A stretch of DNA of 64,000 nucleotides from Rhizobium sp. C1 (GTDB lineage Bacteria > Pseudomonadota > Alphaproteobacteria > Rhizobiales > Rhizobiaceae). Within the stretch, counting starts at the first letter, position 1; each line of letters opens with the position of its first letter. The stretch lies in NCBI RefSeq assembly GCF_021026335.1, contig NZ_JAJNCY010000004.1, positions 332,071 to 396,070 of the forward strand, read 5' to 3'. The notes under the pieces were generated by a model. It was not told the origin of the DNA and searched no databases. It saw only the letters and a program-made list of their open reading frames with translations. Position numbers and translations under genes: made by a program. Below are positions 1-11,016 of this stretch, piece after piece.

Positions 1-294
1 CTGTGGTCCGCTGCCCTCTTCAAAACGAACATTGCGTCCAATTGCATCGGGAATCACGAGAATGTCGGAAAAAAGGATCGCCGCATCAAAGCCATAGCGC
101 CGTATCGGCTGCAGCGTAACCTCCACCGCATATTCAGGCGTATAACACAGATCAAGGAAACTACCGGCCTTGGCGCGCGTCTGCCTGTATTCGGGCAGAT
201 AGCGTCCTGCCTGACGCATGAGCCAGACTGGCGGTGGAGTGACGGTCTTTCCCTCCAGGACGTCCATCACTTTCCGGCATGTGCCTGTGGTCAC
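1..294 (-). CDS. hemE: Uroporphyrinogen decarboxylase, N-terminal part (runs off the left edge)
   Basis: The first 98 codons of a leftward gene; the rest lies outside the window. HemE removes the four acetate carboxyls of uroporphyrinogen III to give coproporphyrinogen III in cytoplasmic heme synthesis. The translated start carries the family's signature segment [17 protein letters not shown] at about residues 21-37, whose Arg residues bind substrate carboxylates, followed by the FSDIL segment. I chose the GTG at 292-294 because a GGAG lies about 9 bases upstream and because the frame has no better start before the signature. hemE next to the origin is a known arrangement in alphaproteobacteria such as Caulobacter and Sinorhizobium, which helps define the neighbouring gap. 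Identity is secure; the exact start is less so. Confidence 0.93.
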   Translation of the reverse strand, partial: MTTGTCRKVMDVLEGKTVTPPPVWLMRQAGRYLPEYRQTRAKAGSFLDLCYTPEYAVEVTLQPIRRYGFDAAILFSDILVIPDAIGRNVRFEEGSGPQ

Positions 295-886
295 CGCTCA
301 TCTCCAATCTAAAAAATTCATTCTTAAAGAGCTTCTATTTCTTAGAGTCGGTGAGGATCAAGGATTAAAATTGACGCAACCTTCATCCACTGATCTGTCA
401 GCGCCAACGGCATCGGTTGAAAATTTTGGCGCCGACAGCAGGAATTCTTCGGAAGATCCGATTCCGGAAATGAATTGAGATATTTAAGTGCCGCGACGCA
501 GTGTACTTATCTGTTGATAAGTTCCGCATAAGTGAGGATAAGGTGGAACTTGTCCACAAACGCGAAATCGGCCGGAAAACTGGGATCTGGGAATCCCAAA
601 TGTGGATAAATCCGGAGTTTCCCACAGCCCCGTCGGCCGCACCGAAAACTCCTCAGTTCTCTCCCGCCTTATCAACAACAGCCCGGGATTAACGGGGATA
701 AGCCGGTATAGGACTTGCCACTCATAGAATCGCCTACTGAGCGCTACAGATCCGACCCTATCTGCAAATTACTAACGGATGATTAACGATCTGGTTCCCT
801 TGGACACTTCGATAGTCTTGAGTTGTCAATTCACCGTGCCAATGCGAGAAAGCCCGCATTCAATTGGCCCATAAAGACCAAGGCTC
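295..886. other. oriC: Putative chromosomal replication origin (oriC) between hemE and maf
   Basis: A 592-base gene-free interval. It contains a perfect DnaA box in reverse orientation (TGTGGATAA, 601-609) and one-mismatch boxes at 512-520 (TGTTGATAA), 533-541 (TGAGGATAA), 550-558 (TTGTCCACA) and 669-677 (TTATCAACA), plus a weaker one at 693-701. An A/T-rich stretch at about 305-345 could be the unwinding element. GANTC sites, the CcrM methylation target, lie at 345-349, 460-464, 591-595 and 727-731. The hemE-side location matches mapped origins in Caulobacter and Sinorhizobium. The box cluster is seen directly; origin function is inference. The short open frames here look random and were not called as genes. 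Confidence 0.75.
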
Positions 887-1498
887 ATGATAATGACAAA
901 GGAAAAACGCCTGATTCTGGCCTCTGGCTCTCCGTTCCGAAAACAGTTGATGGAAGCGGCAGGTCTCAGGTTCGAAACTGAACCTGCCCGTATCAACGAA
1001 CGCGAGATCGAAGCGCCTCTGGCGCAATCGGAGGCTCGGCCGGAAGAGATCGCGGCCGCTCTAGCCAGAGCCAAAGCCCGCGATGTGGCCAACCATCATC
1101 CGGGCGCCGTTGTCATCGGCTCCGATCAGGTCATGTCGATGGACGGGCGACTGTTTCACAAATGCACCTCCGTGGAGATGGCGCGCCAGCAACTTCGCTC
1201 GATGCGCGGACGGGCTCACCGGCTGTCGAGCGCGATCTCCATCGTCACAGACGGAGAGGAAATCTGGAAACATGTCTCTGTAGCCGACATGTCGTTTCGG
1301 GATTTCAGTGATGCGTTCCTCGATTTGTATATGGCTCAAGCAGGAGAGAAAGTCTTGCTGACGGTGGGTGCCTATAGTTATGAAGGACTGGGGCAGCAAC
1401 TGTTCGAGAAGGTCGAGGGGGACTTCTTCACCATCATAGGCCTGCCCATGCTGCCGCTGCTGGCAGCGCTCAGAGACCTTGCCATCATCCCCCGCTGA
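887..1498 (+). CDS. maf: Maf family nucleotide pyrophosphatase, YceF type
   Basis: A 203-residue Maf/HAM1-superfamily house-cleaning enzyme that hydrolyses non-canonical nucleoside triphosphates in the cytoplasm. The N-terminal phosphate-binding segment [13 protein letters not shown] (about residues 10-22) has the S-P-aromatic-R-basic pattern of the YceF subgroup, which acts on 7-methyl-GTP in E. coli, and the central GSDQV and C-terminal [12 protein letters not shown] segments also follow YceF rather than YhdE. Two ATGs lie at 887 and 893; the first is used here without a clear ribosome site. It is the first gene to the right of the putative origin. Its stop codon lies inside a palindromic parS-like site. 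Substrate is inferred from the subgroup only. Confidence 0.88.
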   Translation: MIMTKEKRLILASGSPFRKQLMEAAGLRFETEPARINEREIEAPLAQSEARPEEIAAALARAKARDVANHHPGAVVIGSDQVMSMDGRLFHKCTSVEMARQQLRSMRGRAHRLSSAISIVTDGEEIWKHVSVADMSFRDFSDAFLDLYMAQAGEKVLLTVGAYSYEGLGQQLFEKVEGDFFTIIGLPMLPLLAALRDLAIIPR

Positions 1499-1511
1499 TT
1501 CACGTGAAACA
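1496..1511. promoter_or_regulatory. parS: ParB-binding (parS) site, best match in the window
   Basis: TGATTCACGTGAAACA differs at one position from the widely conserved parS consensus TGTTTCACGTGAAACA. It overlaps the maf stop codon and the short gap before aroE, about 0.6-1.2 kb from the putative origin, where ParABS centromeres usually sit. The sequence match is direct; ParB binding is inferred. Confidence 0.72.
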
Positions 1512-1517
1512 TTAACC

Positions 1518-2348
1518 ATGCACGCATTCGTCGCCGGCCATCCGATCAATCATTCCAAGTCTCCGCTTATTCATGGAACATGGCTGAAGCGCCATGGTCT
1601 CGAAGGGACCTATCGCGCCGTTGATGTGCCGCCCGAAAATTTCGAGGCGTTTATCGCGAGCCTCAAGGGGCTAACTGCCGATTATGTCGGCGGCAATGTC
1701 ACAATTCCTCACAAGGAAAAGGCTTTTGCGCTTGCCGACGAGGCGGATGAGACGACGGATTATATTGGAGCGGCCAACACGCTCTGGCGCGAAGACGGCC
1801 GGCTCAAGGCGACGAATACCGATACTTATGGCTTCGCGGCCAATCTCGATGAAAAGAGCCCGGGCTGGCAATCTCTGGAAACGGCGGTGGTGTATGGTGC
1901 GGGAGGGGCCAGCCGGGCCGTGATCGTCGCCCTTCTCGAGCACGGGTTCCGCAGCGTCCATGTGCTGAACCGGACGCTTGAAAAGGCGCGGGTGCTTGCC
2001 GACAGGTTCGGTCCGCGTGTCGAAGCGCATCAGCTTCAGGCCTTGCCGGATGTGCTTCACGGTGCCGGCCTCTTCGTCAATACGACCTCTCTCGGTCTTG
2101 AAGACAAGACGGTCCCGCAGATCGATTTCACGCGAATGCGACCCGGTGCTCTGGTGACGGATATCGTGTATGTCCCGTTGAAGACAGCCTTCCTTCAGCA
2201 GGCCGGGGTGCAGGGCGTTGCGACCGCCGACGGGCTCGGCATGCTCCTGCATCAGGCGGTTCCCGGTTTTGAAAAATGGTTCGGCGTCCGCCCGGTTGTC
2301 GACCTGGAGCTGCGTCAGATCGTCGAGACCGCGATGGGAATGCGTTGA
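1518..2348 (+). CDS. aroE: Shikimate dehydrogenase (NADP+)
   Basis: A 276-residue enzyme that reduces 3-dehydroshikimate to shikimate, fourth step of the chorismate pathway. The substrate domain shows [10 protein letters not shown] (residues 11-20), the catalytic Lys66 in NVTIPHKE and Asp102 in ATNTDTYG; the GAGGASRAV nucleotide loop follows in the middle of the protein. I start it at the ATG at 1518 rather than at 1479, which would overlap maf and add residues unlike the family. It shares one base with coaE (TGATG), so maf-aroE-coaE-dnaQ probably form one transcript. The upstream gap holds the parS-like site, leaving little room for an independent promoter. Confidence 0.95.
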   Translation: MHAFVAGHPINHSKSPLIHGTWLKRHGLEGTYRAVDVPPENFEAFIASLKGLTADYVGGNVTIPHKEKAFALADEADETTDYIGAANTLWREDGRLKATNTDTYGFAANLDEKSPGWQSLETAVVYGAGGASRAVIVALLEHGFRSVHVLNRTLEKARVLADRFGPRVEAHQLQALPDVLHGAGLFVNTTSLGLEDKTVPQIDFTRMRPGALVTDIVYVPLKTAFLQQAGVQGVATADGLGMLLHQAVPGFEKWFGVRPVVDLELRQIVETAMGMR

Positions 2349-2941
2349 TGTTCGTCATTGGCCTCACGGGTTCGATCGGTATGGGCAAGTCGACGACGGC
2401 CGAGATGTTCCGCGCCGAAGGCATTCCGGTCAATGACGCCGATGCGGTAGTTCACGAGCTTTATTCCGCCGAGGCGGTCGCGCCTATCGAGGCTGCCTTT
2501 CCCGGTACGACGGATGGTGGCAAGGTCGCCCGCGCCAAACTTGCCGCTCATCTCGCGGCCAACCCCGATGACTTCAAACGCCTGGAAGCGATCGTCCACC
2601 CGCTGGTGCGCGAAAAGGAATTGCAGTTCCGCCGCAAGGCCGAAGAAGAGGGCCACGATATCGCCGTCCTCGACATACCGCTGCTCTTCGAGACAGGCGG
2701 AGAAAAGCGGGTCGATGCGATCGTGGTGGTCACTTGCGCATCGGAGATCCAGCGCGCCCGAGTTCTCGCACGTCCGGGCATGACGGTGGATAAGTTCGAA
2801 ATGATCCTCTCTCGACAGACACCGGATAGCGAAAAACGCCGCCGGGCGAACTATATTGTCGACACCGGCGAGGGGCTGGAGACGGCACGTGCGGCAGTGC
2901 GCGACATTCTCGCCGATATCCGGGCGCGACGCCTCAGATAA
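2348..2941 (+). CDS. coaE: Dephospho-CoA kinase
   Basis: A 197-residue P-loop kinase that phosphorylates the 3'-hydroxyl of dephospho-CoA, the last step of coenzyme A synthesis. The Walker A loop GSIGMGKS sits at residues 8-15, and the DIPLLFE segment typical of CoaE is in the middle. The open frame extends upstream to 2276 but that part lies over aroE; the ATG overlapping the aroE stop by one base gives the normal family length. The coupling aroE-coaE-dnaQ is seen in many rhizobia. Another CoA pathway gene, coaA, lies far away at 40.3-41.3 kb. Confidence 0.95.
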   Translation: MFVIGLTGSIGMGKSTTAEMFRAEGIPVNDADAVVHELYSAEAVAPIEAAFPGTTDGGKVARAKLAAHLAANPDDFKRLEAIVHPLVREKELQFRRKAEEEGHDIAVLDIPLLFETGGEKRVDAIVVVTCASEIQRARVLARPGMTVDKFEMILSRQTPDSEKRRRANYIVDTGEGLETARAAVRDILADIRARRLR

Positions 2942-2958
2942 TCAGGACAGGAACAGGG

Positions 2959-3651
2959 ATGCGGGAAATCATATTCGATACGGAAACCACCGGCCTGGAT
3001 TCGCGCGAAGACCGGATCATCGAAATCGGTGGCATCGAGCTTGACAATCATTTCCCGACGGGGCGGACCCTGCATCTCTATATCAATCCGGCCAACCGCA
3101 AGGTTCATCCGGACGCGTTGGCGGTGCATGGGATCACGGACGAGTTCTTGGCCGACAAGCCGGTCTTTGCCGATGTGGCCGAACAGATCCTGAGCTTCTT
3201 CGAAGGCGCGAAGTGGATCGCGCACAACGCGACCTTCGATATGGGTTTCGTCAATGCGGAGCTCGGCCGTCTTGGCCTTCCGCCGATTGCGCCCTCGGAA
3301 GTCATCGACACGCTGTCGCTCGCCCGCCGCAAGCACCCGATGGGCCCCAACTCGCTCGATGCGCTCTGCAAACGCTATGGCATCGACAACTCGCATCGCG
3401 CCAAGCACGGCGCGCTTCTCGACTCCGAGCTTCTGGCGGAAGTTTATATCGAAATGATCGGCGGCCGTCAGGCAGCGCTCGGTCTGGCGGGTCCGGGACA
3501 GGTGTCGATTGAGGAAAGCGAAGCGGCCGCCCTCGCTATTGCTGGCCGCCAGAAGATTCTGGCCGACCGGGTGACGGAGGCCGAGCGTCAGGCGCATGAT
3601 GCATTGGTTGCCAAGATGGGCGGCAAGGCGCTCTGGGCGCGCTACCAGTAG
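2959..3651 (+). CDS. dnaQ: DNA polymerase III epsilon subunit (proofreading 3'-5' exonuclease)
   Basis: A 230-residue DEDDh exonuclease. Motif I is FDTETTGLD with Asp7 and Glu9; motif II is HNATFDMGF with Asp94; motif III is HRAKHGALLDSELL with His150 and Asp155, so all catalytic residues are present. It is expected to bind the polymerase alpha subunit and remove misincorporated bases. The ATG follows an AGGA about 8-10 bases upstream and the gene begins 17 bases after coaE. A hairpin terminator shared with convergent secB lies about 60 bases downstream. Placement beside the origin, with gyrB nearby, makes a replication-linked gene block. Confidence 0.95.
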   Translation: MREIIFDTETTGLDSREDRIIEIGGIELDNHFPTGRTLHLYINPANRKVHPDALAVHGITDEFLADKPVFADVAEQILSFFEGAKWIAHNATFDMGFVNAELGRLGLPPIAPSEVIDTLSLARRKHPMGPNSLDALCKRYGIDNSHRAKHGALLDSELLAEVYIEMIGGRQAALGLAGPGQVSIEESEAAALAIAGRQKILADRVTEAERQAHDALVAKMGGKALWARYQ

Positions 3652-3713
3652 CCGACGAAGACAGCGCCAGCTCTCTGCGGGCGCTTGCTTCGGGATCAAC
3701 GCCGCAAAAGAAA

Positions 3714-3741
3714 AAGCCCGGGACATCATCAGCCCGGGCTT
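3714..3741. terminator. Bidirectional terminator between dnaQ and secB
   Basis: A perfect 9-bp stem AAGCCCGGG / CCCGGGCTT with a 10-base loop. It is flanked by an A-run on the left and a T-rich run on the right, so it can serve both converging genes. Confidence 0.85.
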
Positions 3742-3770
3742 CTTTGTTTTCAGTTCGCAGGTAGATGCGA

Positions 3771-4256
3771 TCAGTTGGTGTTGGCGCTGACCTTGGCGCG
3801 GGCCTGTTCTTCGGCCATGCGCTGCGAGAACATCTGTGCGAAGTCGATCGGGTCGACGAGAAGCGGCGGGAAACCGCCGTTGCGCGTCACGTCGGCAATG
3901 ATCTGACGGGCGAACGGGAACAGCAGGCGCGGGCACTCGATGAAGAGGATCGGCAGCATGTGTTCCTGCGGGAACCCGGAGATGCGGAAGACGCCGCCAT
4001 AGGCAAGCTCGGCATGGAAGAGTGACTTGTCGCCAGCCTTGGCTTCTGCCGTCAGTGTCAGCAGAACGTCGAAGTCGTCGCCGCCGAGCGGGTTGGCATT
4101 GACGTTGACATTGATGTTGATTTCCGGAGCCTTGTCGCGAGCCTGCAGGGACTGCGGCGCACCCGGATTTTCGAAGGAGAGGTCCTTCGTATACTGGGCG
4201 AGAATGTTCAGCGAAGGAGCCTGTCCGGCGCCGTTCTGGTTTGCATCGTTAGACAT
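3771..4256 (-). CDS. secB: Protein-export chaperone SecB
   Basis: A 161-residue tetrameric cytoplasmic chaperone that keeps presecretory proteins unfolded and hands them to SecA. The N-terminal half holds the SecB signature around [20 protein letters not shown] and the INVNVNA strand; the centre has the FRISGFPQE and LFPFARQII segments near the SecA-binding surface. Length is normal for alphaproteobacteria. The ATG at 4256 follows a GGAG on its own strand. It is convergent with dnaQ and follows fxsA by 94 bases, so the two may share a transcript. Confidence 0.95.
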   Translation of the reverse strand: MSNDANQNGAGQAPSLNILAQYTKDLSFENPGAPQSLQARDKAPEININVNVNANPLGGDDFDVLLTLTAEAKAGDKSLFHAELAYGGVFRISGFPQEHMLPILFIECPRLLFPFARQIIADVTRNGGFPPLLVDPIDFAQMFSQRMAEEQARAKVSANTN

Positions 4257-4350
4257 GTCAGCTCCTCAAGGGATAATCGTTCGTGCGGCGATCTAACATT
4301 TCCAAGGGGGGCTTACAACCCTGCGGCCGAAGCAGGCTCTTCGACAGCGG

Positions 4351-4860
4351 TCAGTCGATCCGCCGGTTCCAGGGCGAATTGGGGTTCTGCTCGCGACGAT
4401 ATTCGTCCTCGTCCAGATCGATGACGTCGCCGGCCTCATCGTTTCTGTCACCGCCTTCAAAGGGCGACCCGGGCTCGTTGCCCGTCCTGCGGAACATGCC
4501 GGTGACGACGATCCGGTCCTTGATCAGCAGCCAGGCGGCATCCCGGACAGCAGGAATGAAAAGAAGAAGGCCAAGAAGATCAGTAACGAAACCGGGGGTC
4601 AGCAGGAAGAGACCGGCCAGCACGATCATCGTTCCATGGATCAGTTCACGCGCTGGCAAGCGTCCGGCATCCATTTCGCGTGAAAGCTTGCGGAGCACAC
4701 CGATCCCCTGGATTCGCAGAAGCACCCCGCCGAGCGCCGATGAGAGAAAAATGAGACCGATGACCGGCAGCACGCCGATATAGCGCCCGACAATGATGAA
4801 GACCGCAATTTCAAGCAGCGGCAGAACGACCAAGGCCAGGGGAAGGATCGAAAATCGCAT
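4351..4860 (-). CDS. fxsA: FxsA family membrane protein
   Basis: A 169-residue inner-membrane protein. It has hydrophobic segments near residues 5-25 and 28-48 and a third near 72-95, then a charged, probably cytoplasmic tail rich in Asp, Glu and Arg. E. coli FxsA overexpression relieves phage T7 exclusion by the F plasmid, but the ordinary role is unknown. I start it at the ATG at 4860, which opens directly into the first membrane segment; the longer frame to 4944 would add a non-hydrophobic stretch extending towards the divergent gene. It faces away from the Tim44-like gene across a 114-base gap that must carry both promoters. Confidence 0.88.
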   Translation of the reverse strand: MRFSILPLALVVLPLLEIAVFIIVGRYIGVLPVIGLIFLSSALGGVLLRIQGIGVLRKLSREMDAGRLPARELIHGTMIVLAGLFLLTPGFVTDLLGLLLFIPAVRDAAWLLIKDRIVVTGMFRRTGNEPGSPFEGGDRNDEAGDVIDLDEDEYRREQNPNSPWNRRID

Positions 4861-4974
4861 GTGGGGCGCCTTTATTGCCGCTGGAACTGTCGAAGCGACA
4901 TCTAGCGTTTGAATAGCTGTGGTTTGAAGACTATATGATCTCAAGAGATAAATGAGAAACTGGTTTATAGGCCA

Positions 4975-5673
4975 ATGGGTTCAAACGATATCGTCACGAT
5001 TTTTTTCCTCGTCGCGGCAGTTGTCATCTTCATTCAGCTGCGCAACGTGCTCGGGAGAAGAACCGGCAACGAGAAGCCGCCGCACGATCCCTACACGCGT
5101 CGGGAAGCTGCCGAAGCGCGTTCGGTCGCAGATAGGCCTGCGCCCGTTGCAGCGGGGCGCGATCCGGGCGAACCGGTAAACCCTTATGCGTCGGCAGATG
5201 CCTTTACCGCTGCTGGCAGCGATCTGAACACCGGCATTCGTTCCGTCATCGACGCCGATCCGAGCTTCAACCCGACAGAGTTCATGAAGGGTGCGCGCGC
5301 CGCCTATGAAATGATCGTCATGGCCTTTGCCGAAGGCGACCGCAATTCGCTCAAGAATCTTCTCTCCCGCGAAGTCTATGAAGGCTTTGAAGCGGCCATC
5401 AAGGATCGCGAGACGAAGGGCGAGCGGATGAACTCGACCTTTGTTGGCATCAGCAAGGCCGATATGTTGAACGCTGCCATGAAGGGCACGGAAGCCTTCG
5501 TGACGGTGCGGATCGTCAGCCAGCTGATCTCTGCCACCTATGACAAGCAGGGCGCGCTGATTGACGGTCATCCCGAAGAGGTGGCTGAGGTCAAGGACAT
5601 CTGGACCTTTGCCCGCGACACCCGCTCGCGCGACCCCAATTGGAAACTCGTCGGCACCGAATCGGAGCAGTGA
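4975..5673 (+). CDS. Tim44/TimA-like membrane-anchored protein
   Basis: A 232-residue protein with one N-terminal membrane segment (about residues 5-22), a charged Pro/Arg-rich linker (about 27-75) and a C-terminal Tim44-like domain (about 90-230) of the NTF2-like fold. Mitochondrial Tim44 tethers Hsp70 to the import channel; the alphaproteobacterial relative TimA is membrane-bound but its job is not settled. Its stop TGA shares a base with the mltA start ATG, so translation is probably coupled. The chain Tim44-like, mltA, smr, xre has gaps of one base or overlaps, which hints at a shared envelope-related role. Confidence 0.88.
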   Translation: MGSNDIVTIFFLVAAVVIFIQLRNVLGRRTGNEKPPHDPYTRREAAEARSVADRPAPVAAGRDPGEPVNPYASADAFTAAGSDLNTGIRSVIDADPSFNPTEFMKGARAAYEMIVMAFAEGDRNSLKNLLSREVYEGFEAAIKDRETKGERMNSTFVGISKADMLNAAMKGTEAFVTVRIVSQLISATYDKQGALIDGHPEEVAEVKDIWTFARDTRSRDPNWKLVGTESEQ

Positions 5674-6782
5674 TGACATCCGGGTTCTCGCTCGAAAGAC
5701 GCGGCTTCAACGATCTGGCCGGTTGGGGCGAGGACGACCCTCGGGAACTGATTGCAGCGCTCCGGCGATGCCGGGCGCATATTCTGGAAAAGAAACCCTA
5801 TCGGACCGGTGCGCTGGGAATTACGGCGCAAGAACTTCTGCCGGCAATGGATGCGGCAGAAGCGCTGTGCAGCGTCGGCTCAGCCGGCGAGGCCCGTTCC
5901 TTTTTCGAAGCGCATTTCGTGCCGTTTTTCATTCGACGCGATGATGGCGGCAACGGCTTTGTGACGGCGTTTTACGAGCCGGATGTCGAAGTTTCCGATA
6001 AGCCGGATGCGGTCTGGCGCTATCCCTTCTACCGTCGGCCCGATGATCTGATCGATCTGGATGACACAAACCGTCCCGCGGCGATGGAGCGATCCTACAT
6101 GTTCGGGCATCTGCGCGACGGCAAGATTTCCGAATATGCGGACCGCAAGGCCATCGATCTCGGATATCTGGATGGCCGCGGGCTGGAGATCGCCTGGGCG
6201 AAGTCCAAGGCGGATGTCTTCTTCACCCATGTTCAGGGCGCTGGACGGCTCACCTTCCGCGATGGCTCGGTCAAACGAATCACCTATTCCGCCAAAGCCG
6301 GACATCCCTTCACCGGCATCGGCCGTCATCTGGTCGAGACCGGCGAAATCGATCCCGCCAGGATTTCCATGGGGGCAATCCGCGACTGGCTCGCGTGCAA
6401 CCCCGATCGGGCTGACGAGACCTATTGGCGCAATCGTTCCTATATTTTCTTCCGCGAGGAAGAGATGGGCGATCCGGCGCTTGGTCCCGTTGCCGCTGCC
6501 AAGGTGCAGATGACGCCCGGACGATCTCTGGCAGTCGATCGCAGCATCCACACCTTCGGCTGTCCCTTCTACATCGAGAGCGAAAGCCTGACCCGGCTCG
6601 ATGACGGCAAACCCTTCCGTCGGCTGATGCTGGCGCTCGATACCGGCACCGCGATTATCGGTCCGGCGCGCGGCGATATCTTCACCGGCTCCGGCCCGGA
6701 AGCTGGCGATCTTGCCGGCTCTGTCCGCAACGATGCGAACTTCTTCATTCTGGTCCCCAAGGCCGCTGCGGAGCGCTACTGA
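5673..6782 (+). CDS. mltA: MltA-type lytic murein transglycosylase
   Basis: A 369-residue MltA family enzyme, expected to cleave the MurNAc-GlcNAc bond of peptidoglycan with 1,6-anhydro ring formation. The MltA barrel domain spans about residues 75-270, with FTHVQGAGRL and YRSYIFF-like segments, and the C-terminal 3D domain includes ALDTGTAIIGPARGDIFTG, holding the aspartates that give the domain its name. E. coli MltA is a lipoprotein; no signal peptide or lipobox is visible at this N-terminus (MTSGFSLERRGF), so export is unexplained. The ATG overlaps the preceding stop; the longer frame to 5640 lies inside that gene. Confidence 0.9.
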   Translation: MTSGFSLERRGFNDLAGWGEDDPRELIAALRRCRAHILEKKPYRTGALGITAQELLPAMDAAEALCSVGSAGEARSFFEAHFVPFFIRRDDGGNGFVTAFYEPDVEVSDKPDAVWRYPFYRRPDDLIDLDDTNRPAAMERSYMFGHLRDGKISEYADRKAIDLGYLDGRGLEIAWAKSKADVFFTHVQGAGRLTFRDGSVKRITYSAKAGHPFTGIGRHLVETGEIDPARISMGAIRDWLACNPDRADETYWRNRSYIFFREEEMGDPALGPVAAAKVQMTPGRSLAVDRSIHTFGCPFYIESESLTRLDDGKPFRRLMLALDTGTAIIGPARGDIFTGSGPEAGDLAGSVRNDANFFILVPKAAAERY

Positions 6783-6783
6783 G

Positions 6784-7338
6784 ATGGCGACGAAGAAGAC
6801 CATGTCGTCGGAAGACCGCATCCTCTGGGGCAAGGTCGCGCGCTCGGTTCGGGCTCTGCCGGGCCGCATGGACTTCCTTGAAGAGTTCGAGCCGGAGATA
6901 CTGGAAGAGTCAATCCCCTCCGGCGGTGTCCCGATCTTCACCTCCGCCGACGCGACTTCTAACGCAACGCCAGCGAACAAGAAGCCGGATCACCGCCTTC
7001 ACCCGATCGAACGCCCGGTGCAGAAGAAGATCGCCAAGGGGCGTTTACAGCTTGAAGCTCGCATAGACCTCCACGGTCTGGTGCAGAGCGAGGCGCATGC
7101 GATGCTGCTCGGCTTTCTCGTGCACGCGCATGAGCGCGGCTTGCGACACGTTCTGGTGATTACCGGCAAGGGTTCGTCCATGGGCAGTGAAGGCGCGTTG
7201 AAGCGTGCCGTCCCGCTCTGGTTCTCGAAGCCCGAGTTCCGGTTCCTGATTTCGGGCTACGAAACGGCAAGCCGCGGCCACGGTGGCGAAGGCGCACTCT
7301 ACGTAAGGCTCGCGCGCAAGCCGGGTGACAAGTCATGA
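6784..7338 (+). CDS. Smr domain protein
   Basis: A 184-residue protein with a low-complexity N-terminal half and a C-terminal Smr (MutS-related) domain from about residue 90. It carries the hallmark DLHG at residues 95-98 and the ITGKGS turn further on, a set typical of Smr endonuclease or nucleic-acid nicking domains. The stand-alone bacterial form, such as E. coli SmrB (YfcN), cleaves mRNA on collided ribosomes; whether this one does is unknown. The ATG at 6784 comes just after the mltA stop; the frame to 6712 is inside mltA. It overlaps the next gene by four bases (ATGA). Confidence 0.88.
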   Translation: MATKKTMSSEDRILWGKVARSVRALPGRMDFLEEFEPEILEESIPSGGVPIFTSADATSNATPANKKPDHRLHPIERPVQKKIAKGRLQLEARIDLHGLVQSEAHAMLLGFLVHAHERGLRHVLVITGKGSSMGSEGALKRAVPLWFSKPEFRFLISGYETASRGHGGEGALYVRLARKPGDKS

Positions 7339-7703
7339 CGCCGTTCGGGGAGGCGATGCGTGAATTGCGCCGCAAGAAGGGCGTGACGCAGAAGGAGATG
7401 GCGACCGCGCTAGGCGTCTCGCAGGCTTATCTCTCGGCGCTGGAACACGGCAATCGCAGCGCCCCGAGCTTCGATTTCATCCAGCGCGTGGCCGGCTATT
7501 TCAACATCATCTGGGATGACCTCGAAGACCTGATGCGGATCGCCGGCCTCTCGCATCCGCGTGTCGTGATCGACACCGCGGGCCTCGATGCGGCCTATAC
7601 GGCGCTCGCCAACCGGCTGGCCCGCGAGATCAGAAACCTCGATCCTGAAACCCTGGCCGCTATCGACGCAGTGCTAAACGAAGCAGCGTCGCTGAAGCCT
7701 TGA
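7335..7703 (+). CDS. Xre family helix-turn-helix regulator
   Basis: A 122-residue regulator. Residues 4-60 form a Cro/CI helix-turn-helix (LRRKKGVTQKEMATALGV, then SQAYLSALEHGNR as recognition helix). The C-terminal half is helical and has no recognised ligand domain. It is translationally coupled to the smr gene through an ATGA overlap and ends about 200 bases before gyrB. Its place as last gene of the mltA-smr chain suggests autoregulation of that chain, but no operator was identified. The target is unknown. Confidence 0.88.
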   Translation: MTPFGEAMRELRRKKGVTQKEMATALGVSQAYLSALEHGNRSAPSFDFIQRVAGYFNIIWDDLEDLMRIAGLSHPRVVIDTAGLDAAYTALANRLAREIRNLDPETLAAIDAVLNEAASLKP

Positions 7704-7910
7704 AAAAGCCCCGAAAACAGCCGCTTTCCGGGGAAAAACGCCGACTCGCGTTTGGCTTCACTGCCAAAGTGCCTATAGTCGAAATGATAAATTCGTGGTG
7801 ATTCGGGCAAGGCGCGGCATATCAGGCGCCCTGCCCAGAAACCGGCGGAATGGGTGCCTATTCAAGGCTGGCCTGCCGCATCGGTCGCCGGTTCATCTGG
7901 GAAAGTTTAA
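7704..7910 (+). promoter_or_regulatory. gyrB leader and probable promoter
   Basis: After a small imperfect hairpin with flanking A-runs (7709-7733), a possible weak terminator for the xre gene, there is a sigma-70-like pair TTGGCT (7752-7757) and TATAGT (7774-7779) spaced by 16 bases. It would give a leader of about 125 bases before the gyrB ATG. The boxes are seen in the sequence; promoter function is inferred. Confidence 0.4.
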
Positions 7911-10349
<2,439 letters not shown>

Positions 10350-10383
10350 TCGGAAAGAATCCGGCTCAGAATCCGGCAAACAA

Positions 10384-10419
10384 AAAAGCCCGCCTCTGAA
10401 AGATCAGAGACGGGCTTTT
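10384..10419. terminator. Bidirectional terminator between gyrB and the nitroreductase gene
   Basis: A long hairpin with arms AAAAGCCCG (10384-10392) and CGGGCTTTT (10411-10419). The pairing continues inwards through CTCTGA / TCAGAG with one mismatch. It sits between converging genes. Confidence 0.85.
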
Positions 10420-10434
10420 GCATGTTCAGGTCAA

Positions 10435-11016
10435 TCAGGCGACGAAAACGCCGTTGCCGGCAATGTCGGAAAGCGGCTTGCGCGGGCTCGGAGCTTCGCG
10501 CTCCTGCAGACGCTCGGGAAGGGCATCCTTTTCGCCGCGGGTGCCGATGGCGATGCCCACTTCCAGGCGGTAGGACGAAGGAACGTTGAAGATCTCCATC
10601 GCCTTGTCATGCAGCACACCACCCATCGCATGGGCGTGGTAGCCGAGCAGATGCGCCTGGAGAGCCAGCGACATCCAGGCAGCGCCTGCATCGAAGGCAT
10701 GGCTGTAGAAAGGCTTTTCCTCGCCCGAGTCCGACGTCACCGTCTTCTGCGAGAAGATGAAGACGAGAGCCGACGCATTCTTGGCCCACATGGCATTGAA
10801 CTCGATGAGTGCGGACGCAAGCTTTTCGAATTCCGGCGTGTCGCGATGCGCATAGACGAAGCGCCAGGGCTGCGCGTTCATGGCGGAAGGAGCAAACCGC
10901 GCGGCTTCGAGGATCGTCATCAGATCCTTGTCGGAAATCGCTTTCGGAACGAAGGAGCGGGGGGACCAGCGGTTGGTAAAGAGAGGATCGACGGGAAATT
11001 CTGACTGACGCGACAT
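10435..11016 (-). CDS. Nitroreductase family protein
   Basis: A 193-residue FMN-dependent nitroreductase-fold protein. The N-terminal RWSPRSFVPKAISDKDL segment and the SAMNAQPWRFVYA segment (about residues 43-55) are the usual FMN phosphate and ring contacts. The C-terminal half has the helical dimerisation region with LQAHLLGYHAHAMGG. Such enzymes reduce nitro groups, quinones or flavin with NAD(P)H; the substrate here cannot be told. It faces away from the PHB depolymerase gene, and both promoters must lie in the 359-base gap between them. Confidence 0.88.
   Translation of the reverse strand: MSRQSEFPVDPLFTNRWSPRSFVPKAISDKDLMTILEAARFAPSAMNAQPWRFVYAHRDTPEFEKLASALIEFNAMWAKNASALVFIFSQKTVTSDSGEEKPFYSHAFDAGAAWMSLALQAHLLGYHAHAMGGVLHDKAMEIFNVPSSYRLEVGIAIGTRGEKDALPERLQEREAPSPRKPLSDIAGNGVFVA

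Noticed and set aside
218..692. Four short open frames (63-86 codons) between hemE and maf
   Set aside because: They overlap on both strands, have no family features or ribosome sites, and cover the DnaA-box cluster, so they look like chance frames in an origin.
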